Shown: positions 8,795-19,019 of the stretch, one piece after another
How the letters are laid out: every line of letters starts with the position of its first letter
How positions within the stretch are numbered: the stretch's first letter is position 1
Assembly: GCA_022564115.1 (NCBI GenBank)
Contig: JADFMB010000003.1
Location: forward strand, 1-55,299
Direction: 5' to 3'
Source: Pseudomonadota bacterium
GTDB taxonomy: Bacteria; Pseudomonadota; Alphaproteobacteria; Rhodospirillales; Casp-alpha2
DNA length: 55,299 nt
Made by a program: the position numbers and the translations under genes
Notes under the pieces: generated by a model
What the model was told of the DNA's origin: nothing
The model's input: the letters and a program-made list of their open reading frames with translations, nothing else
Databases searched by the model: none

Positions 8795-10414
8795 TCAAGC
8801 CTTGGGCGCCGGCTTGGGCTGGGGTTGCGCCGGGACCGGCGCCGGTTGCGGCTGTGCCGCCGGTTGCGCCGGGGCCGGTTGCGCCGGAGCGGGGGCCGGT
8901 TGTGGCTGCGTCGGGGCCGGGGCCGGTTGCTGGGCCGGCTGGGCCGGAGCGGCGGGTTGCGCCGCGGGCTGCGCCGGGGCGGCGGGTTGTGCGGCGGGTT
9001 GCGGCGGAGCGGCGGGCTGCGCCGGAACGGCCGGTGGCGCCGGAGCGGCGGGTTGCGGCGGAGCGGCGGGTGGCGCCGGAGCGGCCGGTGGCGCCGGAGC
9101 GGCCGGTTGCTGGGTGGGCCGCGCCGGGGCGGGTTTCGGCTTCGGCTTCGATTTGGCCCTGGCTTTCTCCGCCTGCACCTTGGCCAGCTTTCCCATCATG
9201 TCGTCGATGAAAAAGCCCTGAAAGCGGCTGATACCCATCGCCAAACCCCATTTCACCGCATTTTCGGTATCGACCCGGGCCAGGATCACGCTGTCCTTTC
9301 CGGTCGACGCCACCACCTCGCGCATTTCCGCCAGGCGGGAGGAATCGGTATCACCCTCGAATTCCGACCCCCAGGCGATCTTGACGAAATCCGATTGCAG
9401 CTTCCCGGGATCGAAAAACTGCAGGGCCAAGGGGCTGAGGCCGTCGACCAGGACCCGGTAGCCCCGATCCTGAAGCGAATCCCGCGCGTAACCGTAGGTA
9501 TTCATGTCGGCGAAGATATCGAGAACCTGCATTTCGACCACCACCCTCGAGGCGCTCTTGCCGATGGCCTTGTGGAAATTCTGGAAATCCCTGGAAAGGA
9601 TGGTGTTGACGTTCAGGTTCAGACTGATGGGACTGGCCATGCCCCCGATATCGCGGTTCGCCAGCACCGCCAGCATCCGCTTGTCCAGGGTCTCGGTCAG
9701 GTACTGGAACAGCCACGGCGAAGAGAACAGATCGACCTCGGGCGCGATTCGTTTCTTCAGTTCGACCATGGAAACGAAATGCTCGCGGAAGACGATGCTG
9801 TGGGGGCCGTCGGGCCCCAACTCCAGGCAGGTTTGTTCGCGGATCAGGTCGGCGACCCGGGTGCCCTGAAGTTTCTGGTTGATGGCCGCCAGGTTCATGG
9901 CGCCCAGGGGTTCGCCTTTTTCCCGGTCTTCATGGGCCTTGTCCTGGGTCCTCTGCTGTTTGCTTCGCTGGGCCTCGACGGCCAGGTCGTTGGCGATGCC
10001 GACGAAGGTCGAGAAGTCGTCCGGCTGGCTGAGGTCGTACCAGGTCGAAAAAGAGTCCTCGAAGGCCTCTTCCTCGTTGGCCAGCAACGGGTCCTCGCCG
10101 AACAGGGCGCGCACCTTGTCGACGGCGGCGTCGGCGTCATCGACGGGAACGTTCCGGCAGATAAGGATCAGGTCCGCGTTGTGGATCGAAAAAACGGTGG
10201 CTTCGAAGTTTTCAATCAGCGAATCGAACGACCGGGCGGCGATCCCGAGGAAATGGGGCTGGCGGTTCGAGGCTTTCAGCTTCGACAGGTAAATATGGAC
10301 CCCGTAAACGCCGGCCGGGTTGGCCTCGATGCGCTTGAGGCGGGACAGCAGCAAGCTTTCCTCGCTGGTCTCCGCTTCGCCGTATCCGCCGGTTGCGTAG
10401 CCGAGTTCGGCCAT
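8795..10414 (-). CDS. degenerate EAL-like domain protein (paralogue 2) with long Pro/Ala/Gln-rich C-terminal tail
   Basis: Aligned segment WLFQYLTETLDKRMLAVLANRD...ISLNLNVNTILSRDFQNFH...GYRVLVDGLSPLALQFFDPGKLQSDFVKIAW matches paralogue 1; ends in ~130 aa of PAPAQPAAQP-type low complexity. Confidence 0.6.
   Translation of the reverse strand: MAELGYATGGYGEAETSEESLLLSRLKRIEANPAGVYGVHIYLSKLKASNRQPHFLGIAARSFDSLIENFEATVFSIHNADLILICRNVPVDDADAAVDKVRALFGEDPLLANEEEAFEDSFSTWYDLSQPDDFSTFVGIANDLAVEAQRSKQQRTQDKAHEDREKGEPLGAMNLAAINQKLQGTRVADLIREQTCLELGPDGPHSIVFREHFVSMVELKKRIAPEVDLFSSPWLFQYLTETLDKRMLAVLANRDIGGMASPISLNLNVNTILSRDFQNFHKAIGKSASRVVVEMQVLDIFADMNTYGYARDSLQDRGYRVLVDGLSPLALQFFDPGKLQSDFVKIAWGSEFEGDTDSSRLAEMREVVASTGKDSVILARVDTENAVKWGLAMGISRFQGFFIDDMMGKLAKVQAEKARAKSKPKPKPAPARPTQQPAAPAPPAAPAPPAAPPQPAAPAPPAVPAQPAAPPQPAAQPAAPAQPAAQPAAPAQPAQQPAPAPTQPQPAPAPAQPAPAQPAAQPQPAPVPAQPQPKPAPKA
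8822..9120 (-). repeat. imperfect short tandem repeats encoding a Pro/Ala/Gln-rich tail
   Basis: Repeated gccggagcggcgggttgcg-type units on the + strand; encodes PAAPAQPAA/PAAPAPPAA repeats. Confidence 0.85.
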
Positions 10415-10583
10415 GATTCATCCTGTCTTACGGGCCCAAGGCCCGGGCCTGTCTTTTGGGCCCCAAGGCCCGGTTTCGGGAATCCCCCTCACGGCCCCGC
10501 GCATAGGCCGGTCAGCCTGAGGTAATTCATAAGATCGAACCATTAAAATCAGATTACCGCCAAAACAACCGCCCCCCGGGACC

Positions 10584-11441
10584 ATGCCGGGGTCCCGGCC
10601 CGTTTCGGGGGCCTCCTTGCCGCCGGGCCGCCGCTGGGCCATCATATTGCCAGAGATGACTCCTCGACGCCAGAGCACCGGAAACGGCCGGCCGGGCCGG
10701 GAAACGGCGGCGGACGCCCAGGTTTCCCCCCGCGTGCCGGAGAATTGCCGCGTTTACGCCATCGGCGACATCCACGGACGGGCCGACCTGCTCGGCCGCC
10801 TGCACGGGCAAATCCTCGACGACGCCAAGACCGCCCCGGACCTGCGCAAGGTCGTGGTTTATGTCGGCGATTACATAGACCGGGGGCCCGACAGCTTCGA
10901 CGTTATCGACGGCCTGATCGAAGCACCCCTTGAGGGATTCGAGCGCCATACCCTTAAGGGCAACCATGAGGACATGATGATCCAGTTCCTGGAAACGGGA
11001 GATGACGGCGAAACCTGGATCGCGAACGGCGGCCGCGACACCCTGGACAGTTACGGCATCGGTCTTTGGGATTTACTTAGCGACTTGCCGGACCTGCGAA
11101 ACGCACGCGACAAGCTCCGCCAAGCCGTCCCCGAAAGCCATTGGAAGTTCCTCGCCGGGCTGGAAATCCACCATACCGAAGGCGATTATCTGTTCGTCCA
11201 CGCCGGCCTGCGCCCCGGGGTGGCGTTGGGGGACCAAAGCGAGTTCGACCTGATGTGGATCCGCGAGGAATTTCTCAATTCCGACGCCGACCTCGGGCAC
11301 CTGGTCGTCCACGGCCACACCACGTGCCCGGAGCCTGAAATCCGGACCAACCGCATCGGCATCGACACCGGGGCCTGGCGCTCGAACCGGCTGACGGCGC
11401 TGGTGCTGGAGGCCGACACCCGGCGTTTCTTGCGGACCTAG
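10584..11441 (+). CDS. serine/threonine metallophosphatase family protein
   Basis: YAIGDIHGRADLL, YVGDYIDRGPDS, LKGNHEDM, VHGHTTCPEPEIRTNRIGIDTGAW: all canonical metallophosphoesterase motifs. Confidence 0.9.
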   Translation: MPGSRPVSGASLPPGRRWAIILPEMTPRRQSTGNGRPGRETAADAQVSPRVPENCRVYAIGDIHGRADLLGRLHGQILDDAKTAPDLRKVVVYVGDYIDRGPDSFDVIDGLIEAPLEGFERHTLKGNHEDMMIQFLETGDDGETWIANGGRDTLDSYGIGLWDLLSDLPDLRNARDKLRQAVPESHWKFLAGLEIHHTEGDYLFVHAGLRPGVALGDQSEFDLMWIREEFLNSDADLGHLVVHGHTTCPEPEIRTNRIGIDTGAWRSNRLTALVLEADTRRFLRT

Positions 11442-11516
11442 GCGTAATACCCTTTCGGCTTTGTCGGCGCCCAGGCGAAGTGCTAGGTTCGGCGCGGTTT
11501 TCGGAAGGATTGGGTC

Positions 11517-12458
11517 ATGGCGGCCAGGAAAAAAGTGCTCGTCACCGGCGGCGCCGGGTTTGTCGGCTCGCACCTCTGCGACCGCCTCATCGAGGACGGT
11601 CACGACGTGCTTTGCGTCGATAACTTCTTCACCGGCACCCGGGACAACATTATCGGCCTTCTCGACAAGTCCCACTTCGAACTCATGCGCCACGACGTGA
11701 CTTTCCCGCTTTACGTCGAGGTCGATGAAATCTTCAACCTCGCCTGCCCGGCCTCCCCGGTCCATTACCAATCCGACCCGGTGCAGACGACCAAGACCTC
11801 GGTCCACGGCGCCATCAACATGCTGGGGCTGGCCAAAAGGACGAAGGCGAAAATATTGCAGGCGTCGACGAGCGAGGTCTACGGCGACCCGGAAGTGCAC
11901 CCGCAGACGGAGGACTACCGGGGCAACGTCAATCCGATCGGCCCCCGGGGCTGTTACGACGAGGGCAAGCGCTGCGCGGAGACGCTTTTTTTCGATTATC
12001 ACCGCCAGTACGGCACCAACATCCGGGTCGCCCGGATCTTCAACACCTACGGACCGCGCATGCACCCCAACGACGGCCGCGTGGTGTCGAACTTCATCGT
12101 CCAGGCGCTGCGGGGAAAACCGATCACCCTTTACGGCGACGGCGGCCAGACCCGGTCCTTTTGTTACGTCTCCGATCTGATCGAGGGATTGATTGGTCTG
12201 ATGGGGGCGCCCGACGAGGTCACCGGTCCGGTGAACCTGGGCAACCCGACGGAACTGACGATCCGCGAACTGGCGGAAAAGATCATCGCCATGACCGGGT
12301 CGGAGTCCGAATTGGAGGAACACCCCCTTCCCGGCGACGACCCGTTGCAACGTTGCCCCGACATCGGCCTGGCGAAATCGGCGCTCGGTTGGGAGCCCCG
12401 GGTGGCGCTCGAGGACGGCCTGGAAAAAACCATCCGCTACTTCAAGGAAACCCTGTAG
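11517..12458 (+). CDS. NAD-dependent UDP-glucuronate decarboxylase (UDP-xylose synthase family SDR)
   Basis: [99 protein letters not shown]. Confidence 0.9.
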   Translation: MAARKKVLVTGGAGFVGSHLCDRLIEDGHDVLCVDNFFTGTRDNIIGLLDKSHFELMRHDVTFPLYVEVDEIFNLACPASPVHYQSDPVQTTKTSVHGAINMLGLAKRTKAKILQASTSEVYGDPEVHPQTEDYRGNVNPIGPRGCYDEGKRCAETLFFDYHRQYGTNIRVARIFNTYGPRMHPNDGRVVSNFIVQALRGKPITLYGDGGQTRSFCYVSDLIEGLIGLMGAPDEVTGPVNLGNPTELTIRELAEKIIAMTGSESELEEHPLPGDDPLQRCPDIGLAKSALGWEPRVALEDGLEKTIRYFKETL

Positions 12459-12502
12459 CCGCTTCTTTGCATTGGCGGGCCTAAACAGAGTAAATAAGGG
12501 CC

Positions 12503-13081
12503 ATGGACCTGAACGCCTTTTACGAAGCCGAGTTCGACCAGCACAAGGACGCCGTGGACGCCACCCGCGAGGCGCTTATGGAGCCGTTTTCCCGGCTCAT
12601 CGGCGTCTGCGCCGAGGCCATCCGGGCCGGCAACAAGCTGGCCCTGTTCGGCAACGGCGGCAGCGCCGCCGATTGCCAGCACATCGCCGCCGAATTGACG
12701 GTGCGCTACATCACCGACCGCGACCCCATCCGCGCCATCGCGCTGACCACCGACACCTCGACCCTGACGGCGATCGCCAACGACTGGTCCTTCGACGACC
12801 TGTTCGCCCGCCAGGTCGAGGCCCTATGCCGGCCCGGCGACGTGGCGCTGGCCATCTCGACGTCGGGCAACAGCGAGAACGTCATCCGCGGCCTCGAGAA
12901 GGCCCGGCAAATAGGCGCCATTCCGGTGGGCTTCGGCGGCAAGGGCGGCGGGCGCATGGTCGGCCTGGCCGATCCGTTGTTGATCGTGCCGTCGGACATC
13001 ACGTCGCGCATCCAGGAGATGCACATCACGCTCGGCCACATGCTGTGCGGGGCCCTGGAACAGGAGCTCGGCCTGATATGA
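12503..13081 (+). CDS. gmhA: D-sedoheptulose-7-phosphate isomerase (SIS domain)
   Basis: FGNGGSAADCQHIAAELTVRY, ISTSGNSENVIRGLEKA; ATGA stop/start overlap with hldE. Confidence 0.9.
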   Translation: MDLNAFYEAEFDQHKDAVDATREALMEPFSRLIGVCAEAIRAGNKLALFGNGGSAADCQHIAAELTVRYITDRDPIRAIALTTDTSTLTAIANDWSFDDLFARQVEALCRPGDVALAISTSGNSENVIRGLEKARQIGAIPVGFGGKGGGRMVGLADPLLIVPSDITSRIQEMHITLGHMLCGALEQELGLI

Positions 13082-14538
13082 CGGATCGCGCCCACCTGGC
13101 GGCGCTGATCGGCGCCCTGGCCAAGTCCCGGGTGCTTTGCGTCGGCGACGTGATGCTGGATCATTTTAATTATGGAACGGTCGATAGGATCTCGCCCGAA
13201 GCGCCGATACCGGTGCTCAAGGTGGAGCGTGAGGACGCCATGCTCGGCGGCGCCGGCAATGTGGTGCGGAACCTGCGCGCCCTCGGCGCCCAGACCCGCT
13301 TCGTCACCGTCGTCGGAGACGATCACGCGGGTAAGGAGATCTTCAGACAAATTAGGGACCACGGCGTTGCCGACAAGCCGATCGTCGACGACGGGCGGCG
13401 AACATCGACCAAAACGCGCTACCTGGCCGGCGGGCAACAGGTGCTGCGCGCCGACCGGGAAACCGACCATCCCCTGTCGCCGCAGGTCGAAAAGAAACTG
13501 ATCAGGGCCGCCGCCGGCGCCATGCGGGGCTGCACGGTGGTGGTGCTGTCCGACTACGGCAAGGGGGTACTGACCGGCAAGGCGGCGGCCGAGATCATCA
13601 AGATCGCCCGCAAGGCCCAGAAGACCGTGATCGTCGATCCCAAGGGAGCGGATTTCGGCCGTTACCGGGGCGCCGGCCTGATCACGCCAAACCTCGGGGA
13701 ACTGGCCGAGGCTACCGGCAAGACGGTCGAAACCGACCCCGACGTCACCGCCGCCGCCAAATACCTGATCCGAAAACACAAGCTCGGCGCCATGCTGGTG
13801 ACCCGAAGCGCCAACGGCATGACCGTGGTGCCGGCGAAAGGCCGGGCCGTCCATCTGGCCGCCGAGGCGCAAGAGGTCTTCGACGTATCGGGGGCCGGCG
13901 ATACGGTGGTCGCGGCCGTCGCCGCGGCGCTCGGCGCCGGCATCCCACTGGCCGACGCCGCCGCCTTGGCCAACGTCGCCGCCGGCATCGTCGTCGGCAA
14001 GGTCGGCACGGCGGCGGCCTACGCCGCCGACATCGTCGCCCGGCTCCATCATCAGGACCTTTCGAGCGCCGAGGCCAAGGTTTTGTCCGCCCAACAGGTC
14101 AAGGACCGGGTCGGCGCCTGGCGCCGGGCCGGTCACAAGATCGGCTTCACCAACGGCTGTTTCGACCTTCTGCATCCGGGCCACGTATCGCTGCTGAGAC
14201 AGGCCAAACGGGCCTGCGGGCGGCTGGTGGTGGGGCTGAATTCGGATGCCTCGGTGGCGAGCCTGAAAAGCGACGGCCGCCCGGTGCAGTCGGAAGCCGC
14301 CCGGGCCACGGTGCTGGCGTCGCTGGCGACGGTCGACGCGGTGGTGATCTTCGCCGAAAAAACGCCGTTGACGCTGATCAAGGCCCTGAAGCCGGACGTC
14401 CTGGTCAAGGGCGCGGATTACGACATCGAAGGCGTCGTCGGCGCCGACGTGGTCAAGCGCCGCGGCGGCAAGGTCCTGCTGGCGAAGCTGGAACCGGGCT
14501 TTTCGACGTCGGCGACCATTGCCCGGATGAAAAAATAA
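13078..14538 (+). CDS. hldE: bifunctional heptose-7-phosphate kinase / heptose-1-phosphate adenylyltransferase
   Basis: Ribokinase half (GGAGNVVRNLRALG, DVSGAGDTVVAAVA) plus nucleotidyltransferase half (GFTNGCFDLLHPGHVSLL). Start re-called at MTDRAHLA (13078); the listed ORF from 12472 is over-extended. Confidence 0.93.
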   Translation: MTDRAHLAALIGALAKSRVLCVGDVMLDHFNYGTVDRISPEAPIPVLKVEREDAMLGGAGNVVRNLRALGAQTRFVTVVGDDHAGKEIFRQIRDHGVADKPIVDDGRRTSTKTRYLAGGQQVLRADRETDHPLSPQVEKKLIRAAAGAMRGCTVVVLSDYGKGVLTGKAAAEIIKIARKAQKTVIVDPKGADFGRYRGAGLITPNLGELAEATGKTVETDPDVTAAAKYLIRKHKLGAMLVTRSANGMTVVPAKGRAVHLAAEAQEVFDVSGAGDTVVAAVAAALGAGIPLADAAALANVAAGIVVGKVGTAAAYAADIVARLHHQDLSSAEAKVLSAQQVKDRVGAWRRAGHKIGFTNGCFDLLHPGHVSLLRQAKRACGRLVVGLNSDASVASLKSDGRPVQSEAARATVLASLATVDAVVIFAEKTPLTLIKALKPDVLVKGADYDIEGVVGADVVKRRGGKVLLAKLEPGFSTSATIARMKK

Positions 14539-14552
14539 ACCGCCTTGGCGGC

Positions 14553-15185
14553 ATGGAAGACCTTTTTACCCAACCCACCCCCCTCGAGGCGCAGGCGATC
14601 TATGGGCTGGCGTGGCTGAGCTTCGGGATCGTTCACTCCGTCCTCGCCGGGGCCAGCGCGAAACGACGGCTGGATTCGTTGTTCGGGGTCTATTACCGGC
14701 TCGCCTATAACCTGTGGGCGGGGCTCCATATCGCCGCCGTGTGGGCGCTCGGCGGTGCGTTGATCGGCGATCAGCCCTACCCCCTTGAGCCCGGCGTCGC
14801 CGGCGCCATGACCGCGGTCAGGGTGCTGGGGGTGGTGGTTCTGGTGCTGGCGCTCCGCGAATATGACCTCGGCCGGTTTTCGGGCGTGGCGCAAATCCGC
14901 GCCCAAAAGGCGGGAAACACCCTATCCGAGGACGAGCCGCTGATCACCAGTGGCCTGCACCTGTTCGTCCGTCATCCGCTTTATTTGGGCGCTTATTTGA
15001 TTCTATGGGGCGGCGCCACGGGCGATTTCGGGCTGGCGACGGCGGTTTGGGGATCGGTGTACCTCGCCGTCGGCGCCGCTTTCGAGGACCGCAAACTGCT
15101 GGCCCTTTATGGCGACGAATTCCGCGACTACAAAGACCGGATTCCCGCCGTCATCCCGTGGCGGGGACGGGTCAGGGGCCACTAA
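14553..15185 (+). CDS. NnrU/isoprenylcysteine methyltransferase-like membrane protein
   Basis: Hydrophobic; LITSGLHLFVRHPLYLGAYLILWG...FEDRKLLALYGDEFRDYKDRIPAVIPW typical of this membrane methyltransferase superfamily. Confidence 0.75.
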   Translation: MEDLFTQPTPLEAQAIYGLAWLSFGIVHSVLAGASAKRRLDSLFGVYYRLAYNLWAGLHIAAVWALGGALIGDQPYPLEPGVAGAMTAVRVLGVVVLVLALREYDLGRFSGVAQIRAQKAGNTLSEDEPLITSGLHLFVRHPLYLGAYLILWGGATGDFGLATAVWGSVYLAVGAAFEDRKLLALYGDEFRDYKDRIPAVIPWRGRVRGH

Positions 15186-17179
15186 CCCTCGTTCCCCGAC
15201 AACGTGGCCAGGAAATTGCGCCAAAATCCCGGGCCGTCTTCTTCCGGGGCCGCCGGGGGGGCCGGCGCGGGAGCCAGGCCCGGCAGCGCCCTTGGCGGCG
15301 TTCCGGCATGGGCGGCTTTCATGAAATCCCGCCACAATCGGGCCGGCGGCCCGCCGCCGGTGACGTTGCGCATCGCCTTGCCGTCGTCGTTGCCCATCCA
15401 CACCCCGGTGACCAAATCCGCCGTATAGCCGACGAACCAGGCATCGCGGAAGTTCTGGCTGGTGCCGGTCTTGCCGGCCTGGGGGCGGCCGATTTGGGCG
15501 GCCCGCCCGGTGCCGTGGCTGACGACGCCGGACAGCATGGCGTTCATCGCCGCGACGTGGGTTTCCGACACCACCCGCCCGGGGCCGGAGCCGCGGCGCC
15601 GGTAGAGGATGGTCCCGGCCCGGTCGCGGATTTCCTCGATCCCGTAGGCCCACACCCCAGCGCCGCCGTTGGCGAACGGCCCGTAGGCCTGGGTCAGTTC
15701 CAACAACGTCACCTCCTGGGCACCGAGGGCGAGGCTGGGGGTGGCCTTGAAATCGCCGGACAGCCCCAGGCGCCGGGCGACGCCGATGACCCGGGCGCGG
15801 CCGGCCTTTTCGCCGACCTTGACCGCCACCGTATTGATCGATCGGGCCATGGCCTCCTTCAGGCTCACCGGGCCGACATGGCGTTTGTCGAAGTTTCGAG
15901 GGCGCCATTCGCCGATCCGCACCGGTTCGTCGACCAGCACCGTTTCGGGTGTAAGGCCGGCTTCGAGCCCGGCCAGATAGACGAAGGGCTTGAACGCCGA
16001 TCCCGGCTGCCGTTTGGCCTGTGTGGCGCGGTTGAACTGGCTTTTGACGTAATTCCCGCCGCCGACCATGGCCCGGACGGCGCCCGACGGCGTGATCGCC
16101 ACCAGGGCCGCTTCGGAAATCCCGGCTTTCGGGCCTTGTTTGCTCAGCGCCTTGCCGACGAAGGCTTCGGCGAGCCCCTGCAAGTGGGGATCGAGCGTCG
16201 TCCTGACGACGATATCCCGGTCGCCGGGATTGACGTAGCCCGAGACCTGCTCCAGCACCCAGTCGGAAAAGTAGCGGCCCAGGCGGGAGCGGGAGGCGGC
16301 GGTTGCCCAAGGCCCGCCGCTCGCGGTCCCTTGGCCCGCCTTCGCGGCCTCGGCCGGCGAAAGATAACCGGCGGCGACCATGTTTTTCAGCACCTGGGCC
16401 GTCCGCACCCTGGCGCGGGCCGGATGGGCCAGGGGATTGTAGCGGCTGGGCGCCTTCAGCAGCCCGGCCAGCATCGCCGCCTGATAGGTCGACAGCCGCG
16501 CCGCCGGGAGGCCGAAATACTTGCCCGCCGCCGCATCGACGCCATAGGTGCCGGCGCCCAGGTAGACCCGGTTCAGGTAGATGGTCAGGATCTGGTCCTT
16601 GGTGAACTTGCGCTCCAGCCACAGGGCCAGCAAAAGCTCCTGAATTTTGCGTTTTACCGTCCGTTCCGGGGTCAGGAACAGGTTCTTCGCCACCTGCTGG
16701 GTGATGGTCGACCCCCCCTGAACGATGCGCCGGGCCTGCAGGTTGGCCTTCATGGCGCGGGCCAGGCCGATGACGTCGAGGCCGAAGTGGCTGTAGAAGC
16801 GCCGGTCCTCGGTCGCCAGCACGGCCTGGGTCAGGGCCTTGGGCAGTTCGCCGAGCCCGGCCGGCCGGCCGTAGACGTCGCCGATGGTGGTAAGCTGGGA
16901 GCCGTCGGCGGCCAGCACCGTCACCGTCGCCCGCCGGGTGGCGTTGAAGGCCTCCTCAACGTCCGGCAGTTCGGTCGCGTACCAGGCGGCGAGCACCGAA
17001 AACGCGATCACCGCCCAGACGGCGCCGACGGTGCCCCATTTCAGGGTTTTGCCGACCATCCACCTGACGGCCCGCCACGGGCCGCCTTGGCGCTTCGGAG
17101 CCGTGTTGGCGGCGGCCAAAGTGGCGGCCTTTTTGGGTTCCTTGGCGTTGTTTTTACGGACTTTTCCCATGCCGGGCAT
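15182..17179 (-). CDS. penicillin-binding protein 1A family (glycosyltransferase 51 + transpeptidase)
   Basis: ATEDRRFYSHFGLD, QGGSTITQQVAKNLFL, KRKIQELLLALWLER, QPGSAFKPFVYLAGLE, SINTVAV, KTGTSQNFRDAWFVGYT. Confidence 0.93.
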   Translation of the reverse strand: MPGMGKVRKNNAKEPKKAATLAAANTAPKRQGGPWRAVRWMVGKTLKWGTVGAVWAVIAFSVLAAWYATELPDVEEAFNATRRATVTVLAADGSQLTTIGDVYGRPAGLGELPKALTQAVLATEDRRFYSHFGLDVIGLARAMKANLQARRIVQGGSTITQQVAKNLFLTPERTVKRKIQELLLALWLERKFTKDQILTIYLNRVYLGAGTYGVDAAAGKYFGLPAARLSTYQAAMLAGLLKAPSRYNPLAHPARARVRTAQVLKNMVAAGYLSPAEAAKAGQGTASGGPWATAASRSRLGRYFSDWVLEQVSGYVNPGDRDIVVRTTLDPHLQGLAEAFVGKALSKQGPKAGISEAALVAITPSGAVRAMVGGGNYVKSQFNRATQAKRQPGSAFKPFVYLAGLEAGLTPETVLVDEPVRIGEWRPRNFDKRHVGPVSLKEAMARSINTVAVKVGEKAGRARVIGVARRLGLSGDFKATPSLALGAQEVTLLELTQAYGPFANGGAGVWAYGIEEIRDRAGTILYRRRGSGPGRVVSETHVAAMNAMLSGVVSHGTGRAAQIGRPQAGKTGTSQNFRDAWFVGYTADLVTGVWMGNDDGKAMRNVTGGGPPARLWRDFMKAAHAGTPPRALPGLAPAPAPPAAPEEDGPGFWRNFLATLSGNEG

Positions 17180-17215
17180 GATCGCCCACGCCGGTTAGCA
17201 ACGGGTTAACGGGAG

Positions 17216-17394
17216 GAGGGCAAAACTATCAATCGTTATCTGTTGGTTAACGGGGCGTGTAAGGTATTGGAAAATATGATTTTAGCAAAAACACTGCATC
17301 ATTGTCCTTTGAGTTGGATATCATTTTGTAAATCTGTAGCTCTTTGTTTTTGTTCGCTATTAACCCTTTCATCATAATTGATGGTTTTGCCCTG
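17216..17394. repeat. 179-bp MITE-like repeat, copy 1 (direct repeat of 19020..19198)
   Basis: gAGGGCAAAACTATCAATCG...CATAATTGATGGTTTTGCCCTG; differs from copy 2 at 3 internal positions (all T here/C there) plus the outermost base. Confidence 0.93.
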
Positions 17395-17481
17395 CCCACC
17401 CTGGAATTTTTTTTCCAGCGTTCTTGTAAATTTTATTGATGACCTTAAAGCGTGGTTAATTTGAAGCCGGTTCGGGAACCT

Positions 17482-18207
17482 TCAACCTTTCCCGGAAGAG
17501 CTTTCTTCTTGTAACGCTTTAAGCGCCTTTTCTTCCCGCTTCAAATCTCGTTCGGGGCTTCCTAGGGCATAGCCAGCCCAAAAGACACAAACAGTCAACC
17601 CGATTAAAACCCAATTTCCCGCAGTAGATTGGAGTAAAGGAACGTTGTCTTTTGCGAGTATCACCGCCTCCGCGCCAATCCAGAAACCTAAAATCCCGAT
17701 CCATTCGATGGCGCGCATCGAGATTTTGTGCTTGATGTTATCGACGGAAAACCACCGTACATAATCGCCACTGCAAATTTCCTTGTTGGACTGGATGTAA
17801 TTCTCAAGTACGGCTTCCCGGGAGAGGATGCCGAGTTTGATTTTTTTACCGCCAACCTTGCCGGTCCAGTCCTTATAAAGAAAATCCTCTTCGATTTTTT
17901 GGAGCAGACGTTCGCTTAGCTTGAGGAGTTGGGCATTGCGGACATCGAGGCACAAGAAGAACGTCGACAACACACCACCGATGCACAGGAGGATAAAGGC
18001 GTAATCCTGATAGATTGACCCATTACTCCGGGTCATCAGGGAAAAGGCGGTAACAAGGAGCCCAACCGCTATCAGGAAAAAGTGGAACATGCGGGTACGC
18101 TGTTCCGCGTGGAACTTGAAATGCTCCCACGCAAAACGCATTTGCTCGCTGAATAAAGTGTCTGGTTTGGGTTTAGCCACTAATGGGTTAGGGTCGAGGT
18201 TAGCCAC
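17482..18207 (-). CDS. hypothetical multi-pass (about 4 TM) membrane protein
   Basis: MRFAWEHFKFHAEQRTRMFHFFLIAVGLLVTAFSLM, YAFILLCIGGVLSTFFLCLDVRN, WIGILGFWIGAEAVILA, WVLIGLTVCVFWAGYALG hydrophobic segments; overlaps the deoC stop by 8 bp. Confidence 0.75.
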   Translation of the reverse strand: MANLDPNPLVAKPKPDTLFSEQMRFAWEHFKFHAEQRTRMFHFFLIAVGLLVTAFSLMTRSNGSIYQDYAFILLCIGGVLSTFFLCLDVRNAQLLKLSERLLQKIEEDFLYKDWTGKVGGKKIKLGILSREAVLENYIQSNKEICSGDYVRWFSVDNIKHKISMRAIEWIGILGFWIGAEAVILAKDNVPLLQSTAGNWVLIGLTVCVFWAGYALGSPERDLKREEKALKALQEESSSGKG

Positions 18208-18943
18208 TTGAGTCGGCTTCCGACTCGCGTCTAAGTTCTTCCATTATCTCGACCGAGGACGAACAACCGAGCCGAGTAGCGCCAGCGTTCAGCATCATCC
18301 GGGAATCCGCGAGCGTTTTTATGCCGCCCGCCGCCTTGACTCCTACCTGCTCGCCGACCGTCTCGCGCATGAGGCGGACCATCTCGGCATCCGCCCCCCC
18401 CGGTCCGAACCCCGTGCTGGTCTTGACGAAATCCGCACCGGCATTCACAGCCAGCCGGCAACCGGAAACGATTTCATCATTGTTCAGATATGCCGTTTCC
18501 AGAATGACTTTGACGATGGCTTGACGTGAATGGGCCGCATCGACGACGGCGGAAATATCGTCCTCGACGGCGGAGTCATTCCCGTCCTTCAAATCGCCTA
18601 GGGAAATAACCATATCGATCTCGGAAGCACCGTTGGCAATGGCTTGTGCCGCTTCGAAAGCCTTGCCTTCACTCGTCGTGTTTCCATGAGGAAAGCCGAC
18701 CACGGTACATACTGGGACCGAATTGGGACCGAGGCTCGATAACAATTCAGCCGCCGCCGCAACCCAGCGTGGCGCTATGCATGCCGCCCCAAAGCCGTTT
18801 TCCGAAGCTTCCTTACAGAGTTGTTCGATTTCGGATTTTTCACACGTGGGCTTCAAGTTCGTATGGTCGAACCCAAGGGCAAAGGCCTCAAGGTCGGTTC
18901 GTTGCGGAGCGGGTGTTTCAGTCTGAGAACCTAAAATACTCAT
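18200..18943 (-). CDS. deoC: deoxyribose-phosphate aldolase (DeoC family)
   Basis: LGFDHTNLKP, CTVVGFPHGNTTSEGKAFEA, EIDMVISLGDLKDG, FVKTSTGFGPGGA, VGVKAAGGIKTLAD; catalytic Asp and both Lys positions present. Start re-called at MSILGSQ (18943). Confidence 0.92.
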   Translation of the reverse strand: MSILGSQTETPAPQRTDLEAFALGFDHTNLKPTCEKSEIEQLCKEASENGFGAACIAPRWVAAAAELLSSLGPNSVPVCTVVGFPHGNTTSEGKAFEAAQAIANGASEIDMVISLGDLKDGNDSAVEDDISAVVDAAHSRQAIVKVILETAYLNNDEIVSGCRLAVNAGADFVKTSTGFGPGGADAEMVRLMRETVGEQVGVKAAGGIKTLADSRMMLNAGATRLGCSSSVEIMEELRRESEADSSG

Positions 18944-19019
18944 GAGATCACCCGAATTTCTTAAATGGCACCTACTGTAACCACGAACATACACCTTGTC
19001 CGCGAAAGGCACCACAACC

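Noticed and set aside
8822-9120. Minisatellite or CRISPR-like array in the PAQ region
   Set aside because: Units are short, imperfect and in frame with the coding sequence; explained as a low-complexity protein tail.
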